Source of the DNA: Spirosoma oryzae
GTDB lineage: Bacteria; Bacteroidota; Bacteroidia; Cytophagales; Spirosomataceae
Direction of reading: 5' to 3'
NCBI RefSeq assembly: GCF_003002825.1
Contig: NZ_PVTE01000010.1
Coordinates: 124,001 to 188,000, forward strand
DNA length: 64,000 nucleotides
The position numbers and the translations under genes are program-made. The notes under the pieces were generated by a model that ran no database searches, had not been told where the DNA came from, and worked only from the letters and a program-made list of their open reading frames with translations. Positions within the stretch are counted from its first letter, which is position 1. Each line of letters begins with the position of its first letter. Of this stretch, positions 1 through 7,848 are shown piece after piece.

Positions 1-14
1 AGGTCAAAAAATTG

Positions 15-103
15 GTGAATGATTGAGTGGTTGAATGATTGAGTGACTGAATGGTTGGCTACGAATCATTCAATCACTCAATCATTCAACCACTCAATCA
101 TTC
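15..103. repeat. Octamer-word palindrome A (aroK leader)
   Basis: A perfect 30-bp inverted repeat pairs 17-46 with 74-103, and about 10 more base pairs with two mismatches continue inward to a short loop near 57-64. The left arm is a run of degenerate 8-bp words in exact register from position 15 (for example TTGAGTGG, TTGAATGA, TTGAGTGA, CTGAATGG; consensus NNGARTGR). The right arm is their complement and contains no G. The aroK start codon lies 12 nt after the right arm. Function is unknown. It belongs to a family with copies at 623, 11741, 56600 and 58132. Confidence 0.9.
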
Positions 104-115
104 GCGCATTCGCGC

Positions 116-622
116 ATGAAGAACGTTTTTCTAGTCGGGATGCCGTCGTCGGGCAAGAGTACGCTGGGGAAGCGTATCGCCGAAGCCCTACACTACCATT
201 TCCTGGATACCGATCGAATGATCGTGCGGGAGGAGGGTCGGTCGGTGCCGGAGATCTTTACCCAGTCGGGCGAAGCGTATTTCCGGGAGGCTGAGCGCCG
301 AATACTGCGAACGATTCAGCCGGGTCGTAGCCTGGTTGTGTCGACGGGTGGGGGGATGCCCTGCTACCACGGCAATATGGCATACATCAACGAGACGGGT
401 ATTTCCGTATTTCTCGACGTGCCGCCCGAGATTCTCCACCGACGTATGGTGGCACACGGACAGGCCGATCGGCCGTTGTTCGATGCCTCAGATCCGCAGC
501 TGCTGGCCGATCTGCAAAAGCGATGTACCGACCGAGCGCCCTTCTACACACAAGCCAATATCGTCGTATCAGGCGAAACCGACGCGGAACACGTCCTGCG
601 CCAATTGGGGCGGTGGCTGTAA
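116..622 (+). CDS. aroK: Shikimate kinase
   Basis: Cytoplasmic enzyme that phosphorylates shikimate to shikimate-3-phosphate with ATP, the fifth step of the chorismate pathway. The 168-residue protein has the family's normal length. Visible features are the P-loop GMPSSGKST (residues 8-16), the Asp pair in DTD (31-33), the shikimate-binding Arg in FREAE (56-60), the GGG motif (78-80) and the lid Arg in RPL (119-121). The ATG at 116 is chosen because the P-loop then sits at its usual distance from the N-terminus; a hairpin repeat ends 12 nt upstream and no Shine-Dalgarno is seen. The stop codon is followed immediately by a second element of the same repeat family. The gene stands alone and converges with the outer membrane protein gene. 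Confidence 0.95.
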   Translation: MKNVFLVGMPSSGKSTLGKRIAEALHYHFLDTDRMIVREEGRSVPEIFTQSGEAYFREAERRILRTIQPGRSLVVSTGGGMPCYHGNMAYINETGISVFLDVPPEILHRRMVAHGQADRPLFDASDPQLLADLQKRCTDRAPFYTQANIVVSGETDAEHVLRQLGRWL

Positions 623-698
623 TAGAATGATGGAGTGATAGAATGATTGATTAAGGGGGAACAGCCGGTTATTCAATCAGTCTATCACTCCATCACTC
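623..698. repeat. Octamer-word palindrome B between convergent stop codons
   Basis: The left arm starts on the base after the aroK stop codon and reads as 8-bp words TAGAATGA, TGGAGTGA, TAGAATGA. The right arm at 672-698 pairs with 625-651 at 24 of 27 positions. The right arm ends 8 nt before the stop codon of the convergent outer membrane protein gene. The loop contains GGGGGAACAGCCGG. It has no T-run, so it is not a classical terminator, although it could act as a bidirectional barrier. Confidence 0.85.
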
Positions 699-706
699 AA
701 GCATTG

Positions 707-2329
707 TTAAAAGAACGTTCCGACCGATAGCGTCACGTTCGTGCCCCGGTTGCTGGTCAGGACGGTTGGCGTGTTGGCATCGCTGGGTAGCGAGTAGGGG
801 GTAAAACCTGACGAATAGGTTAGGTAAGAACCCGACAGGTCGGCGAAGAAGCGGTCGTTACGAACCCCCAGTCCGGCTGATACCAACAGCTTAGACCGGT
901 CGGCGCGCGGTACCCGATCCAGATCGAATACGTACGCGCTGGGTAAGTAACCGACACCGGCCCGAACACGCGCGATCCCCGCCCGGAATTCGGCCCCTGC
1001 CCGCAGGTTTACGACGCTTTTGTACGTTGCCTGCACTTCGCGTGTTACATCCGAGCGAAACTGATTGTTTGTCTGAACGTCGTTGAAAGCTGTCGTGCGC
1101 GCCCGCATGCCACCGTAGCCCACGTATTCAGCGGTTGCCGTTAGAAAACCGGCTTTTCCGAGGAATACCGTAGCACCACCCGTTGCCCGGAAAGGCGTCT
1201 GCATCGAGTACGGAAAGTTATCGTTGCCGGTGACAACGGCTACGCTGCCCGGAGGAGTTGGGCCGTTCGGCGGGTTGATGATGTTCGGGTCTCTGGGGCT
1301 TGCCGACAGACTTTGCTGGAACTGCTCGCGCACGCTACTGAACGTCGGACTGACAATCGTTGCACCAACCTGCACTTCCGGCACCAGCTTATAAATAATC
1401 CCCAGCGTGGCATTGATACCCGTACCGGTTACTGTTAGCGTGTTGGTTTGAACGTAGTTGTTAAACGCCGTGCCATTGATAGGCGTTTCGGTAAACGCGT
1501 AGGTCGAATTGAAGCGCAGGCGCGTGATACCCAGCGAACCGCCGATGTAGAATTTGTCGTCGAAGTTACCCGCATACGCCAGCGTCCACTGCGAACTCGC
1601 ACCCGACCGACTGATCGTAGCCTGTTGCTGCTTTGCCGTGTTGGCATCCGCCCGCGCATACGGTGGACCAAATATCTGCCCACTCGCGTTCTGACCTACG
1701 ACGCCGGTTGGGTCAATCAGGTACAGCTGGTAAGCCGCAGCGGCCGAGTTAGCTGCCTGATTTGAGTTGAAATCGTACAGGTTGTTTATGGCTGCTCCCG
1801 TATAGCCATTTGGGTTGTTGTTGTCACCCGCGTTGGCCTCATTGACATACGTTTGCAGAATGGACGAGTTCCGGTTCTGATTGATGCCAACGGCGTTGAT
1901 ATAGTTTTGAAAATTCAGCGCCTGCGAATACGAGATACCGAAGTTCGACCGGCGGACACGCCGATTTTCGGGACCGTTGTCGCGACCGGAGAAGACGACG
2001 CTAAACTGGCCGATGCTGACGTTACCCTGCGTGCCGGTCGTCTGCGACCCCAGGTAGGAACTACGGTTGTTGACACCGTTGAACGATGGGCTGATACTTA
2101 ACTCCGAGCGGTTGTAGAAGCCGAGACCAGCGGGGTTGCCAAACAGGTTACTGGCATCACCGCCAAGTGCCGCTTGATTGCCACCCAGACCCCGAAAGCG
2201 GGCCGTTCCATTCAGCGTGTTTTCTGAATACTGGTACGTGGCATCGGCATAAGCCGCCGGTGTATCCTGACCGTAGGTTAGCTGTGCTACCGACAGCAGC
2301 AGGGCTGTCGTAAAGATAGTGTGTCTCAT
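707..2329 (-). CDS. Outer membrane protein, OMPP1/FadL/TodX-like
   Basis: Predicted outer membrane beta-barrel of 540 residues, similar in plan to FadL-type hydrophobic-substrate channels. Residues 1-20 form a signal peptide ending TYG before Gln21. The mature N-terminus carries a Gly-rich stretch, RFRGLGGNQAALGGDASN, then NPAGLGFY, the pattern seen at the start of OMPP1-family barrels in Bacteroidota. The rest alternates short beta-strand-like segments with Asn/Thr-rich loops and ends in an aromatic residue (LSVGTFF), as expected for a BamA-inserted barrel. The substrate cannot be told from sequence. No operon partner is seen; the next gene upstream on the same strand ends in its own terminator. 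Confidence 0.8.
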   Translation of the reverse strand: MRHTIFTTALLLSVAQLTYGQDTPAAYADATYQYSENTLNGTARFRGLGGNQAALGGDASNLFGNPAGLGFYNRSELSISPSFNGVNNRSSYLGSQTTGTQGNVSIGQFSVVFSGRDNGPENRRVRRSNFGISYSQALNFQNYINAVGINQNRNSSILQTYVNEANAGDNNNPNGYTGAAINNLYDFNSNQAANSAAAAYQLYLIDPTGVVGQNASGQIFGPPYARADANTAKQQQATISRSGASSQWTLAYAGNFDDKFYIGGSLGITRLRFNSTYAFTETPINGTAFNNYVQTNTLTVTGTGINATLGIIYKLVPEVQVGATIVSPTFSSVREQFQQSLSASPRDPNIINPPNGPTPPGSVAVVTGNDNFPYSMQTPFRATGGATVFLGKAGFLTATAEYVGYGGMRARTTAFNDVQTNNQFRSDVTREVQATYKSVVNLRAGAEFRAGIARVRAGVGYLPSAYVFDLDRVPRADRSKLLVSAGLGVRNDRFFADLSGSYLTYSSGFTPYSLPSDANTPTVLTSNRGTNVTLSVGTFF

Positions 2330-2422
2330 AGATGTACTGGTTCAGGGATTGTTAAGTGCCCTTTAGAGTGCGTGAATGATGCGCCGTTTAACCGCGCGAC
2401 TACTCGTTGTGCATACAAAACG

Positions 2423-2460
2423 AAAAAACCCGACGATTGTAAGAATCGTCGGGTTTTTTT
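2423..2460. terminator. Terminator of the Gly/Tyr-rich lipoprotein gene
   Basis: Hairpin with left arm 2423-2438, loop GTAAG at 2439-2443 and right arm 2444-2459. It is flanked by an A-run on the left and a T-run on the right, so it can act on both strands. It lies 23 bp after the stop codon of the minus-strand lipoprotein gene. Confidence 0.9.
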
Positions 2461-2482
2461 TAAGCAAATCTAATCTTGTCGA

Positions 2483-3844
2483 CTAGCGTGGGCCACGGCC
2501 ACCGCCACCACCTACACTACCGCCACCGCTGCTACCTCCGCCTGAGAAGCCGCCACCCGAGGGGGCACTGTAACTGGGTTGGCTAAAGCCCCGGCTCTGA
2601 CTTTGGTACGAAGGCTGCTGGTAGCTGGGTTGCTGATAGCTTGGCTGCTGGTACGAACGGCTCTGACTCTGATAAGTCCGTTGTGGGGCCTGATAGCTTG
2701 GCTGCTGATAGCTTGAGCGGCTGTTACCATTACCATTGCTGTAGTAATCGTTCGAGTTTGAATAGCCCCGACCACCGCGCGGTGCCGAATACGTACTCGT
2801 TGCATTAGCACTACCGGTGTAGGCTGGTACGCTATTACCCGACGACCGGGCTGCGCTACCATTGTCGTAGTAGTACGAGTTGTTACGCCCACCTCGTGGT
2901 GATGCATAGTAACCGCTGTTCGAGGTACTACCGGTTGTGGCTGCCCCCGACGAGTTGGCGTACGTACCCGTTGCGACCCGACGACCACCGGCGTTGTACC
3001 CCCGATTCGTATTGTCGAAATCAGACGTGTACCGACCAGCTGTGCGACTGCCGCCGTAGTAAGCGCGGTTGTTACGATATGGATCAGCACCCGTAACGAT
3101 TACGTTGTTCACGTACCCCGGATAGCCGTAGTAGCCACCGCCACCGTAGAAGCCCGACCCGAATCCATAGCCGAAGGGGCTATAACCAAACGGACTATAT
3201 GCGAAAGCACTATAGCCGAATGGCGAGTAAAACGGCGAATAGAATGAACTATAGCCAAACCCACCGAATCCGCCATAGCCGTAGGGGCTGTACGCAAACG
3301 AGTCATACATGTATGGTGAACCGAAGCCACCGTAGAAGGGGCTGTAGCCGAAACCGCCTAGTCCACCGTAGCCCAGGCCCATTCCTAGACCAAGGCCGCT
3401 GTAAAAGCCGAGGTTATTAAATCCCCAGCGGTTCCAGCTAAGCGCCGACGTCTGAGCGGCACTGTAACCGTTGGCAAAACCGTTGTTGTAGCTGTTGGTC
3501 GAGTTGTCGCTCCAGCCTGGGTCGGGTGAAAGACCCCGGTTCAGCTTACGGGTAGTCAACTCCGAGTAGTACTCATCGGCGTTGGAGCCAGCACCGTACT
3601 GTTGCTCGTCGTTATAGTCAGGGTTCGCGTTTCGACCCCGTGTCAATGCGCGCTGGCGGGTTGGGCGCTGCGCCACCGACGACGCATCGTTTGACGCGCT
3701 GGCGTACACCTGCGCGTTGCTCGACGACCCGTACAGGTCATCGACTTCGCCCGTGTTCTGAGCTGTCTGAAGTGATGAGGTACAACCCCATATACTCAAC
3801 AGCGCAGCCATCGACAAGTAGCGATATAAAGGTTGCGTTTTCAT
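2483..3844 (-). CDS. Low-complexity Gly/Tyr/Ser-rich lipoprotein
   Basis: Predicted lipoprotein of 453 residues: a hydrophobic signal (residues 8-20) ends at Cys21 (IWGC, an imperfect lipobox). About residues 140-260 are a Tyr/Gly/Phe/Ser-rich block with repeated YSPF(G/Y) units. After a Ser/Asn/Tyr-rich middle, the C-terminal part has repeated SYQQP/SYQSQ units and a Gly-rich tail ending GGGGRGPR. There is no recognisable enzyme domain. The composition resembles low-complexity, self-associating surface proteins, but function is unknown. It has its own promoter, overlapping the divergent proS promoter, and its own terminator, so it is monocistronic. Confidence 0.75.
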   Translation of the reverse strand: MKTQPLYRYLSMAALLSIWGCTSSLQTAQNTGEVDDLYGSSSNAQVYASASNDASSVAQRPTRQRALTRGRNANPDYNDEQQYGAGSNADEYYSELTTRKLNRGLSPDPGWSDNSTNSYNNGFANGYSAAQTSALSWNRWGFNNLGFYSGLGLGMGLGYGGLGGFGYSPFYGGFGSPYMYDSFAYSPYGYGGFGGFGYSSFYSPFYSPFGYSAFAYSPFGYSPFGYGFGSGFYGGGGYYGYPGYVNNVIVTGADPYRNNRAYYGGSRTAGRYTSDFDNTNRGYNAGGRRVATGTYANSSGAATTGSTSNSGYYASPRGGRNNSYYYDNGSAARSSGNSVPAYTGSANATSTYSAPRGGRGYSNSNDYYSNGNGNSRSSYQQPSYQAPQRTYQSQSRSYQQPSYQQPSYQQPSYQSQSRGFSQPSYSAPSGGGFSGGGSSGGGSVGGGGGRGPR

Positions 3845-3924
3845 TTGGCAAGGATTTTAAGCACGACGTTCGAACTGCACATAGCTCTTCTGCATATATA
3901 ACAGCAGAACAGGCCGATTGATTA

Positions 3925-3954
3925 CAAAAATAGGATTAAAACCTATCTTTGCAA
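3925..3954 (-). promoter_or_regulatory. Promoter of the Gly/Tyr-rich lipoprotein gene
   Basis: On the minus strand a perfect Bacteroidota -7 box TATTTTTG (3932-3925) lies 19 nt from a TTG -33 element (3954-3952). It is about 80 nt upstream of the lipoprotein start codon and overlaps the divergent -7 box assigned to proS. Confidence 0.65.
3944..3951 (+). promoter_or_regulatory. -7 box upstream of proS
   Basis: TATCTTTG matches the Bacteroidota -7 consensus TAnnTTTG exactly, about 110 nt upstream of the proS start. The nearest TTG (3918-3920) is 23 nt away, longer than usual, so the -33 element is uncertain. Confidence 0.5.
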
Positions 3955-4060
3955 GTGTTCATCTACTAGATTCCAACCACTGCCGGTTGGTTTAAATCAG
4001 TTTTAAATAAAGTGCGATTAAATCGGTTTATCTATCGACAAACCGGGTCGCTATATACGC

Positions 4061-5533
4061 ATGGCAAAAGCAATTCCGTCGCGGAGCGAAAACTACTCTG
4101 AGTGGTACAATGAGTTAATCAAACGAGCCGATCTGGCCGAGAATTCCGCCGTCCGGGGCTGCATGGTGATCAAGCCCTACGGCTTTTCGATCTGGGAAAA
4201 GATGCAGCGTGCCCTCGACGATATGTTCAAGGAAACGGGCCATACCAACGCTTACTTCCCGCTCTTTATCCCGAAATCGTACCTGAGCAAAGAAGCGTCG
4301 CACGTTGAAGGGTTTGCCAAAGAGTGCGCTGTCGTGACGCACTATCGGTTGAAGAATGCGGAAGACGGCTCGGGCGTGATTGTCGATCCGGAAGCCAAGC
4401 TGGAAGAAGAACTGATTGTGCGGCCGACATCGGAAACGGTGATCTGGAGCACGTACAAGAACTGGATTCAGTCGTACCGGGATTTGCCGCTGCTGATCAA
4501 CCAATGGGCGAACGTCGTGCGCTGGGAAATGCGGACCCGTATTTTCCTGCGGACTGCCGAGTTTTTGTGGCAGGAAGGGCACACCGCCCATGCGACGGCC
4601 GAAGAAGCAGAAGCCGAAACCCGGCAGATGCTGGACGTGTACGCAACCTTCGCGGAAGAGTGGATGGGGGTGCCGGTCGTTCGGGGCGCGAAAACACCAT
4701 CGGAACGCTTTGCTGGTGCGGTCGATACGCTGTGTATCGAAGCGATGATGCAGGATGGCAAGGCGTTACAGGCAGGTACGTCGCACTTTCTCGGGCAGAA
4801 CTTTGCCAAAGCCTTCGACGTACAGTTCCTGAACAAACAGAATCAGCTGGAACACGTGTGGGGTACGTCGTGGGGGGTATCGACCCGGTTGATGGGCGCG
4901 CTCATCATGGCGCACTCCGACGACGATGGACTGGTGCTGCCACCAAAATTGGCTCCCATCCAGGTGGTGATCGTACCGATCTATCGTACCGACGAACAGC
5001 TTGACAGTATCTCGGCCAAGGTAAAACCACTGGTGCAGGAACTGAAAAAAGCGGGTATCTCGGTTAAGTTCGACGATTCGGACGCCAACAAGCCCGGCTG
5101 GAAATTTGCCGAGTACGAGCTGCGGGGCGTTCCTGTCCGGCTGGCCATGGGCGCGCGGGATCTCGAAAACGGCACCGTCGAAATCGCCCGGCGCGATCTG
5201 AAAACAAAAGAAACGGTTCCGTTCGAGGGGTTGACCGAGCGCATCAAAGCCTTGCTCGACGACATTCAGGCGAGTATCTACAACAAGGCGAAAGCCTTCC
5301 GGGAAGCGAACACGTTCAAGGTCGATACGTTCGAGCAGTTTCAGGAGCAGATCGAGAAAGGCGGTTTCATTCTGGCGCACTGGGACGGTACGGCCGAAAC
5401 CGAAGATGCCATCAAGGAAGCAACCAAAGCCACGATTCGCTGCATCCCGTTCGACCAGGAACCGGAAGACGGCGTCGATGTTTTCTCCGGCAAACCATCG
5501 AACGGCCGGGTACTGTTCGCCAGGGCATATTAA
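4061..5533 (+). CDS. proS: Prolyl-tRNA synthetase, short (archaeal/eukaryotic-like) type
   Basis: Cytoplasmic class II synthetase that charges tRNA-Pro with proline using ATP. The 490-residue protein has the length of the ProS type without the long editing insertion. In order: an N-terminal catalytic domain with the class II motif 2 RWEMR near residues 151-155, the proline-pocket TSETV, and motif 3 around [20 protein letters not shown] (near 268-287). Then comes the anticodon-binding domain (about 295-400, VVIVPIYR onward) and the C-terminal domain ending RAY, the usual Tyr terminus of this type. Translation starts at the ATG at 4061. It is monocistronic, with a promoter candidate at 3944 and a strong palindromic terminator after it. 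Confidence 0.95.
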   Translation: MAKAIPSRSENYSEWYNELIKRADLAENSAVRGCMVIKPYGFSIWEKMQRALDDMFKETGHTNAYFPLFIPKSYLSKEASHVEGFAKECAVVTHYRLKNAEDGSGVIVDPEAKLEEELIVRPTSETVIWSTYKNWIQSYRDLPLLINQWANVVRWEMRTRIFLRTAEFLWQEGHTAHATAEEAEAETRQMLDVYATFAEEWMGVPVVRGAKTPSERFAGAVDTLCIEAMMQDGKALQAGTSHFLGQNFAKAFDVQFLNKQNQLEHVWGTSWGVSTRLMGALIMAHSDDDGLVLPPKLAPIQVVIVPIYRTDEQLDSISAKVKPLVQELKKAGISVKFDDSDANKPGWKFAEYELRGVPVRLAMGARDLENGTVEIARRDLKTKETVPFEGLTERIKALLDDIQASIYNKAKAFREANTFKVDTFEQFQEQIEKGGFILAHWDGTAETEDAIKEATKATIRCIPFDQEPEDGVDVFSGKPSNGRVLFARAY

Positions 5534-5538
5534 CGGGT

Positions 5539-5705
5539 TTCAGTATTCGGTTTACCGTTCAACAAAAAGAGAGACGCAACAGCTGTTGCGTCTCTCTTTT
5601 TGTTAAGTATTCGTTCTCCACTTATTCGTGCGCTTGCTGGCGGAAGCGCCGTAAACCGACTACAGAAAACCGTAAGCTATATCCTGAAAACCTCAAACCG
5701 AAAAC
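5539..5705. repeat. Heptamer-word element F between proS and the PadR-partner gene
   Basis: The left part (5539-5558) carries AGTATTCGGTTTAC, which is identical to a segment of the bioB leader element. The right part is eight consecutive 7-bp words from 5650 (CGTAAAC, CGACTAC, AGAAAAC, CGTAAGC, TATATCC, TGAAAAC, CTCAAAC, CGAAAAC). A perfect 44-nt palindromic terminator lies between them. The last words run into the minus-strand gene: its stop codon (5693-5695) falls inside CTCAAAC, so the repeat encodes the final residues of that protein. Confidence 0.75.
5561..5604. terminator. proS: Perfect palindromic terminator after proS
   Basis: A 44-nt perfect palindrome (22 + 22, no spacer), with GC-rich middle and A/T-rich ends giving a T-run on either strand. 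It begins 27 nt after the proS stop codon and probably ends transcription in both directions. Confidence 0.9.
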
Positions 5706-6214
5706 TGCTGCTCGCGCACGCGGGCGAGGTACCAGCTGACACCGGCGTAGGTCATCCCGGCGACGCCCAGAATCCAGGCCAGCCCCGTCAGGCTGACGTA
5801 CGACCATTCCTTGCGGTTTAGCCCGTCCAGAATAGCGACCAGCATCAGGCAGAAACTGACGGCCATAATGATGGCGTTGCGCATGGTTAGCCGATACGAT
5901 TGCCGGAGGTCGTAAGCACCGTAGGCTTTGTTGCGAAACTGAAAAACGATGTCGTCCAGGCTAGCCTTCTGCAACTGCTCGTCGCTCATGGTCAGCTCCA
6001 CCTGATACCGTTCACGCAGGTGTTTGACGGCCGTGTGGGTTGCCTGATCGGTTACGGTTTCCAGCGCCTTGTCAAACGGCAACCCAATCCAGACATAGTG
6101 TTCGACTTCGCAGGCAAGGTGGTCGATCAATTCGTCGATCAGGGCATCGGAGGTGCCCGTTTTGAGCAGGTGTCGGCGTAGCGTGGCTACCTGTCCGTCG
6201 TTGAGTTTTTCCAT
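5693..6214 (-). CDS. PadR-associated membrane protein with TonB-like RNKAYGAY box
   Basis: A 173-residue protein of unknown function. Residues 1-75 are a soluble helical segment with the look of the permease-prefix/DUF1700-like domain that often follows PadR regulators. Residues about 94-108 read DIVFQFRNKAYGAYDLR, a motif that in Bacteroidota typically precedes the single membrane helix of TonB proteins. Two hydrophobic helices follow (about 116-134 and 143-163). The ATG at 6214 is preferred, leaving 49 bp to the PadR gene; an upstream extension would overlap that gene and has no domain support. The last residues and stop codon come from a heptamer repeat. Probably co-transcribed with padR. 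Confidence 0.7.
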   Translation of the reverse strand: MEKLNDGQVATLRRHLLKTGTSDALIDELIDHLACEVEHYVWIGLPFDKALETVTDQATHTAVKHLRERYQVELTMSDEQLQKASLDDIVFQFRNKAYGAYDLRQSYRLTMRNAIIMAVSFCLMLVAILDGLNRKEWSYVSLTGLAWILGVAGMTYAGVSWYLARVREQQFSV

Positions 6215-6263
6215 GGCCGTAACGGATGTTTGTAACGAGGGTTTAGATCGATAGAGACAGCAA

Positions 6264-6629
6264 TTAGCCCGGTAGCAGTTCGCCGGGCGATTGTAACAAA
6301 CTTCGTACTGAGCGGACAAACCGCTCGAAATCGGATGTCTTCTGGATGGCAGCCTGATTGCCCTGCGGGGTCAGGGCGTAGTATTTACGCAGCCGACCCT
6401 CGACTTCCACCGTGTCGGTCAGGAGCAGACCATCCTGCTCCAGCTTGTGCAATACCGGATACAACGCGCCGAACGAAAGCGTAAGGTCGCCACGGGTCCG
6501 GTCGTGAACGGCCTGCGTGATTTCATAGCCGTACATCCGGCGCGGACCGGTTGGGGTGGGTTCAGCCAGCAGATTCAGTACAATCGTTTTGAGCGTACCG
6601 CGCAGAAATTCCTGACCAGATGATTCCAT
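6264..6629 (-). CDS. PadR family transcriptional regulator
   Basis: Short (121 residues) winged-helix repressor of the PadR-s2 type. Visible features are the N-terminal helix FLRGTLKTIVLNLL, the YGYEITQAV helix, the recognition segment LSFGALYPVLHKLEQDGLL and the wing GRLRKYYALTPQG. Such proteins usually bind DNA as dimers and repress their own operon and a neighbouring transporter or membrane gene in response to a small ligand or stress. Here the next gene encodes the membrane partner. A strong Bacteroidota promoter lies just upstream (6655-6685); autoregulation there is an inference from the family. Confidence 0.92.
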   Translation of the reverse strand: MESSGQEFLRGTLKTIVLNLLAEPTPTGPRRMYGYEITQAVHDRTRGDLTLSFGALYPVLHKLEQDGLLLTDTVEVEGRLRKYYALTPQGNQAAIQKTSDFERFVRSVRSLLQSPGELLPG

Positions 6630-6654
6630 AAGTGTTGTAACGACAGATTGGAAA

Positions 6655-6685
6655 CAAACATATATAAGTTTCCGATAGGGTCAAA
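6655..6685 (-). promoter_or_regulatory. Promoter of the padR operon
   Basis: On the minus strand TTTG (6685-6682), 19 nt, then TATGTTTG (6662-6655) gives a textbook Bacteroidota -33/-7 pair, about 26 nt upstream of the PadR start codon. It is the best promoter match in the window. Confidence 0.8.
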
Positions 6686-6804
6686 TGTAGGCGCTAGAAA
6701 ATTGATTAATACCTCGTTTTTTTTGTAAAAAAGGGGCAAACATTCCGGCCCTCTGAACGCTTATCTGTCTTTTGGGTTTCTAAGCAAAACTAGTTCTACT
6801 AACT

Positions 6805-7257
6805 ATGGCACAAGCAAAATCCGGAGACACCGTTCAGGTGCATTATAAAGGTACACTGACCGACGGAACCGTGTTCGATTCATCGGAGGGACGCTCTCCA
6901 CTTGAGTTCACGGTCGGCAGCGGTCAGGTCATCAGAGGGTTTGATGAAGGCGTGCTGGGCATGAACGAAGGCGAACGGAAGACGATCAATATACCTGTGG
7001 AAGATGCGTACGGTCCGGCAAACGAAGAAATGATCTTCACGCTGAACCGCACCGATATTCCCGATGATATTCCACTTGAGGAAGGCATGACGCTCAACAT
7101 GCACGAGGATGGCAACCCCCGGCCCATTCCGGTGATCGTTCGCAAACTGGACGATACCAACGTTACGCTCGATGCGAACCACCCGCTGGCGGGCCAGGAT
7201 CTGACCTTCGACGTCGAGCTGGTGAGCACCAAGTCGCCGTCTGGTATCATCCTTTAG
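6805..7257 (+). CDS. FKBP-type peptidyl-prolyl cis-trans isomerase, SlyD-like
   Basis: Cytoplasmic prolyl isomerase and folding helper of 150 residues. The FKBP core is at residues 1-70 (VQVHYKGTLTDGTVFDSSEG, FTVGSGQVIRGFDEGVLGM) and 125-145. The insert-in-flap chaperone domain typical of SlyD lies between them (about 72-122, from VEDAYGPANEEM to DTNVTLDANHPLAGQDL). The closing GQDLTFDVELV is characteristic. It lacks the long His-rich metal-binding tail of E. coli SlyD. It is followed by a strong terminator shared with the convergent gene. Confidence 0.92.
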   Translation: MAQAKSGDTVQVHYKGTLTDGTVFDSSEGRSPLEFTVGSGQVIRGFDEGVLGMNEGERKTINIPVEDAYGPANEEMIFTLNRTDIPDDIPLEEGMTLNMHEDGNPRPIPVIVRKLDDTNVTLDANHPLAGQDLTFDVELVSTKSPSGIIL

Positions 7258-7284
7258 TTGACCCGTCGGGTTGACCTGAAGTCG

Positions 7285-7322
7285 ACAAAAAAGCGGTTAG
7301 GAGCGATCCTGACCGCTTTTTT
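7285..7322. terminator. Bidirectional terminator between FKBP and convergent gene
   Basis: Hairpin with an A-run and GCGGT on the left, loop GCGA near 7302-7305, and ACCGC plus a T-run on the right. The T-run runs into the stop codon of the convergent minus-strand gene (7321-7323), so one structure serves both genes. Confidence 0.88.
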
Positions 7323-7722
7323 AGTGCTTTTCCAATTCCAGCAGGTGCTGAAGCTCGCTGATGGCTGAGTGAATACCTTTCCGGTTGGCCCGGGCAACGT
7401 GAGAGGCCAGGGCGACGATCATGGCCCCCAGACCGAGGGCCAGCGTTAGGTTGATGGCTGTCTGGAGCCGTGCCCGAACGTGCTGTACCAACTGCTCGAT
7501 CGCTTCGGTCAGTTGCTCGCCCTGATCGACGGCGGGGTTTACGGTACGGGTATGCAGGTCATGGGCCCTGCCAAGCAGGCTGTTCTGATACGCATTCAGG
7601 TCGAGCTGTTGTTCGTAGGAAAATTCGGCCCAGCGTACCAGCTGAAACTCGGCCAGCGTCCTGGCCATCAGCTGATAGTTGCTGACAATCGTGGCTCGCT
7701 GAAGTGGGGTCAAATCGTTCAT
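7321..7722 (-). CDS. Hypothetical protein with one membrane helix
   Basis: A 133-residue protein without a family I recognise. It is mostly helical: residues 1-85 look like an amphipathic, coiled-coil-prone segment. A hydrophobic helix (LTLALGLGAMIVALASHV, about 92-109) follows, then a short charged tail ending LLELEKH. The ATG at 7722 is preferred to a TTG 12 nt further upstream. It converges with the FKBP gene and lies divergent to uvsE, so it has no obvious operon partner. Confidence 0.6.
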   Translation of the reverse strand: MNDLTPLQRATIVSNYQLMARTLAEFQLVRWAEFSYEQQLDLNAYQNSLLGRAHDLHTRTVNPAVDQGEQLTEAIEQLVQHVRARLQTAINLTLALGLGAMIVALASHVARANRKGIHSAISELQHLLELEKH

Positions 7723-7793
7723 GAGGGGAGACAAGGCATGAGGGTAAGCATCAATATACCAGGTTAATCAGGAAAGCTGGTCGCGTAGTGGCC

Positions 7794-7801
7794 TACTTTT
7801 G
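7794..7801 (+). promoter_or_regulatory. -7 box upstream of uvsE
   Basis: TACTTTTG matches TAnnTTTG exactly, 47 nt upstream of the uvsE start codon. No clear -33 element at the usual spacing. Confidence 0.5.
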
Positions 7802-7848
7802 ACGGAACGGTCGCAAAACCATCGCTCCCAACGAATCGTTGACTACCT

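Noticed and set aside
15-103. Octamer repeats considered as a CRISPR array
   Set aside because: Words are 8 bp without spacers and arranged as an inverted repeat; no cas genes are present.
1448-1765. Long open frames antisense or out of frame to the FadL-like gene (and similar frames throughout, such as 22153-23247, 34169-35161 and 24078-25004)
   Set aside because: They lie opposite well-supported genes, have Arg/His/Gly-heavy composition typical of shadow frames in GC-rich DNA, and show no domain or start context.
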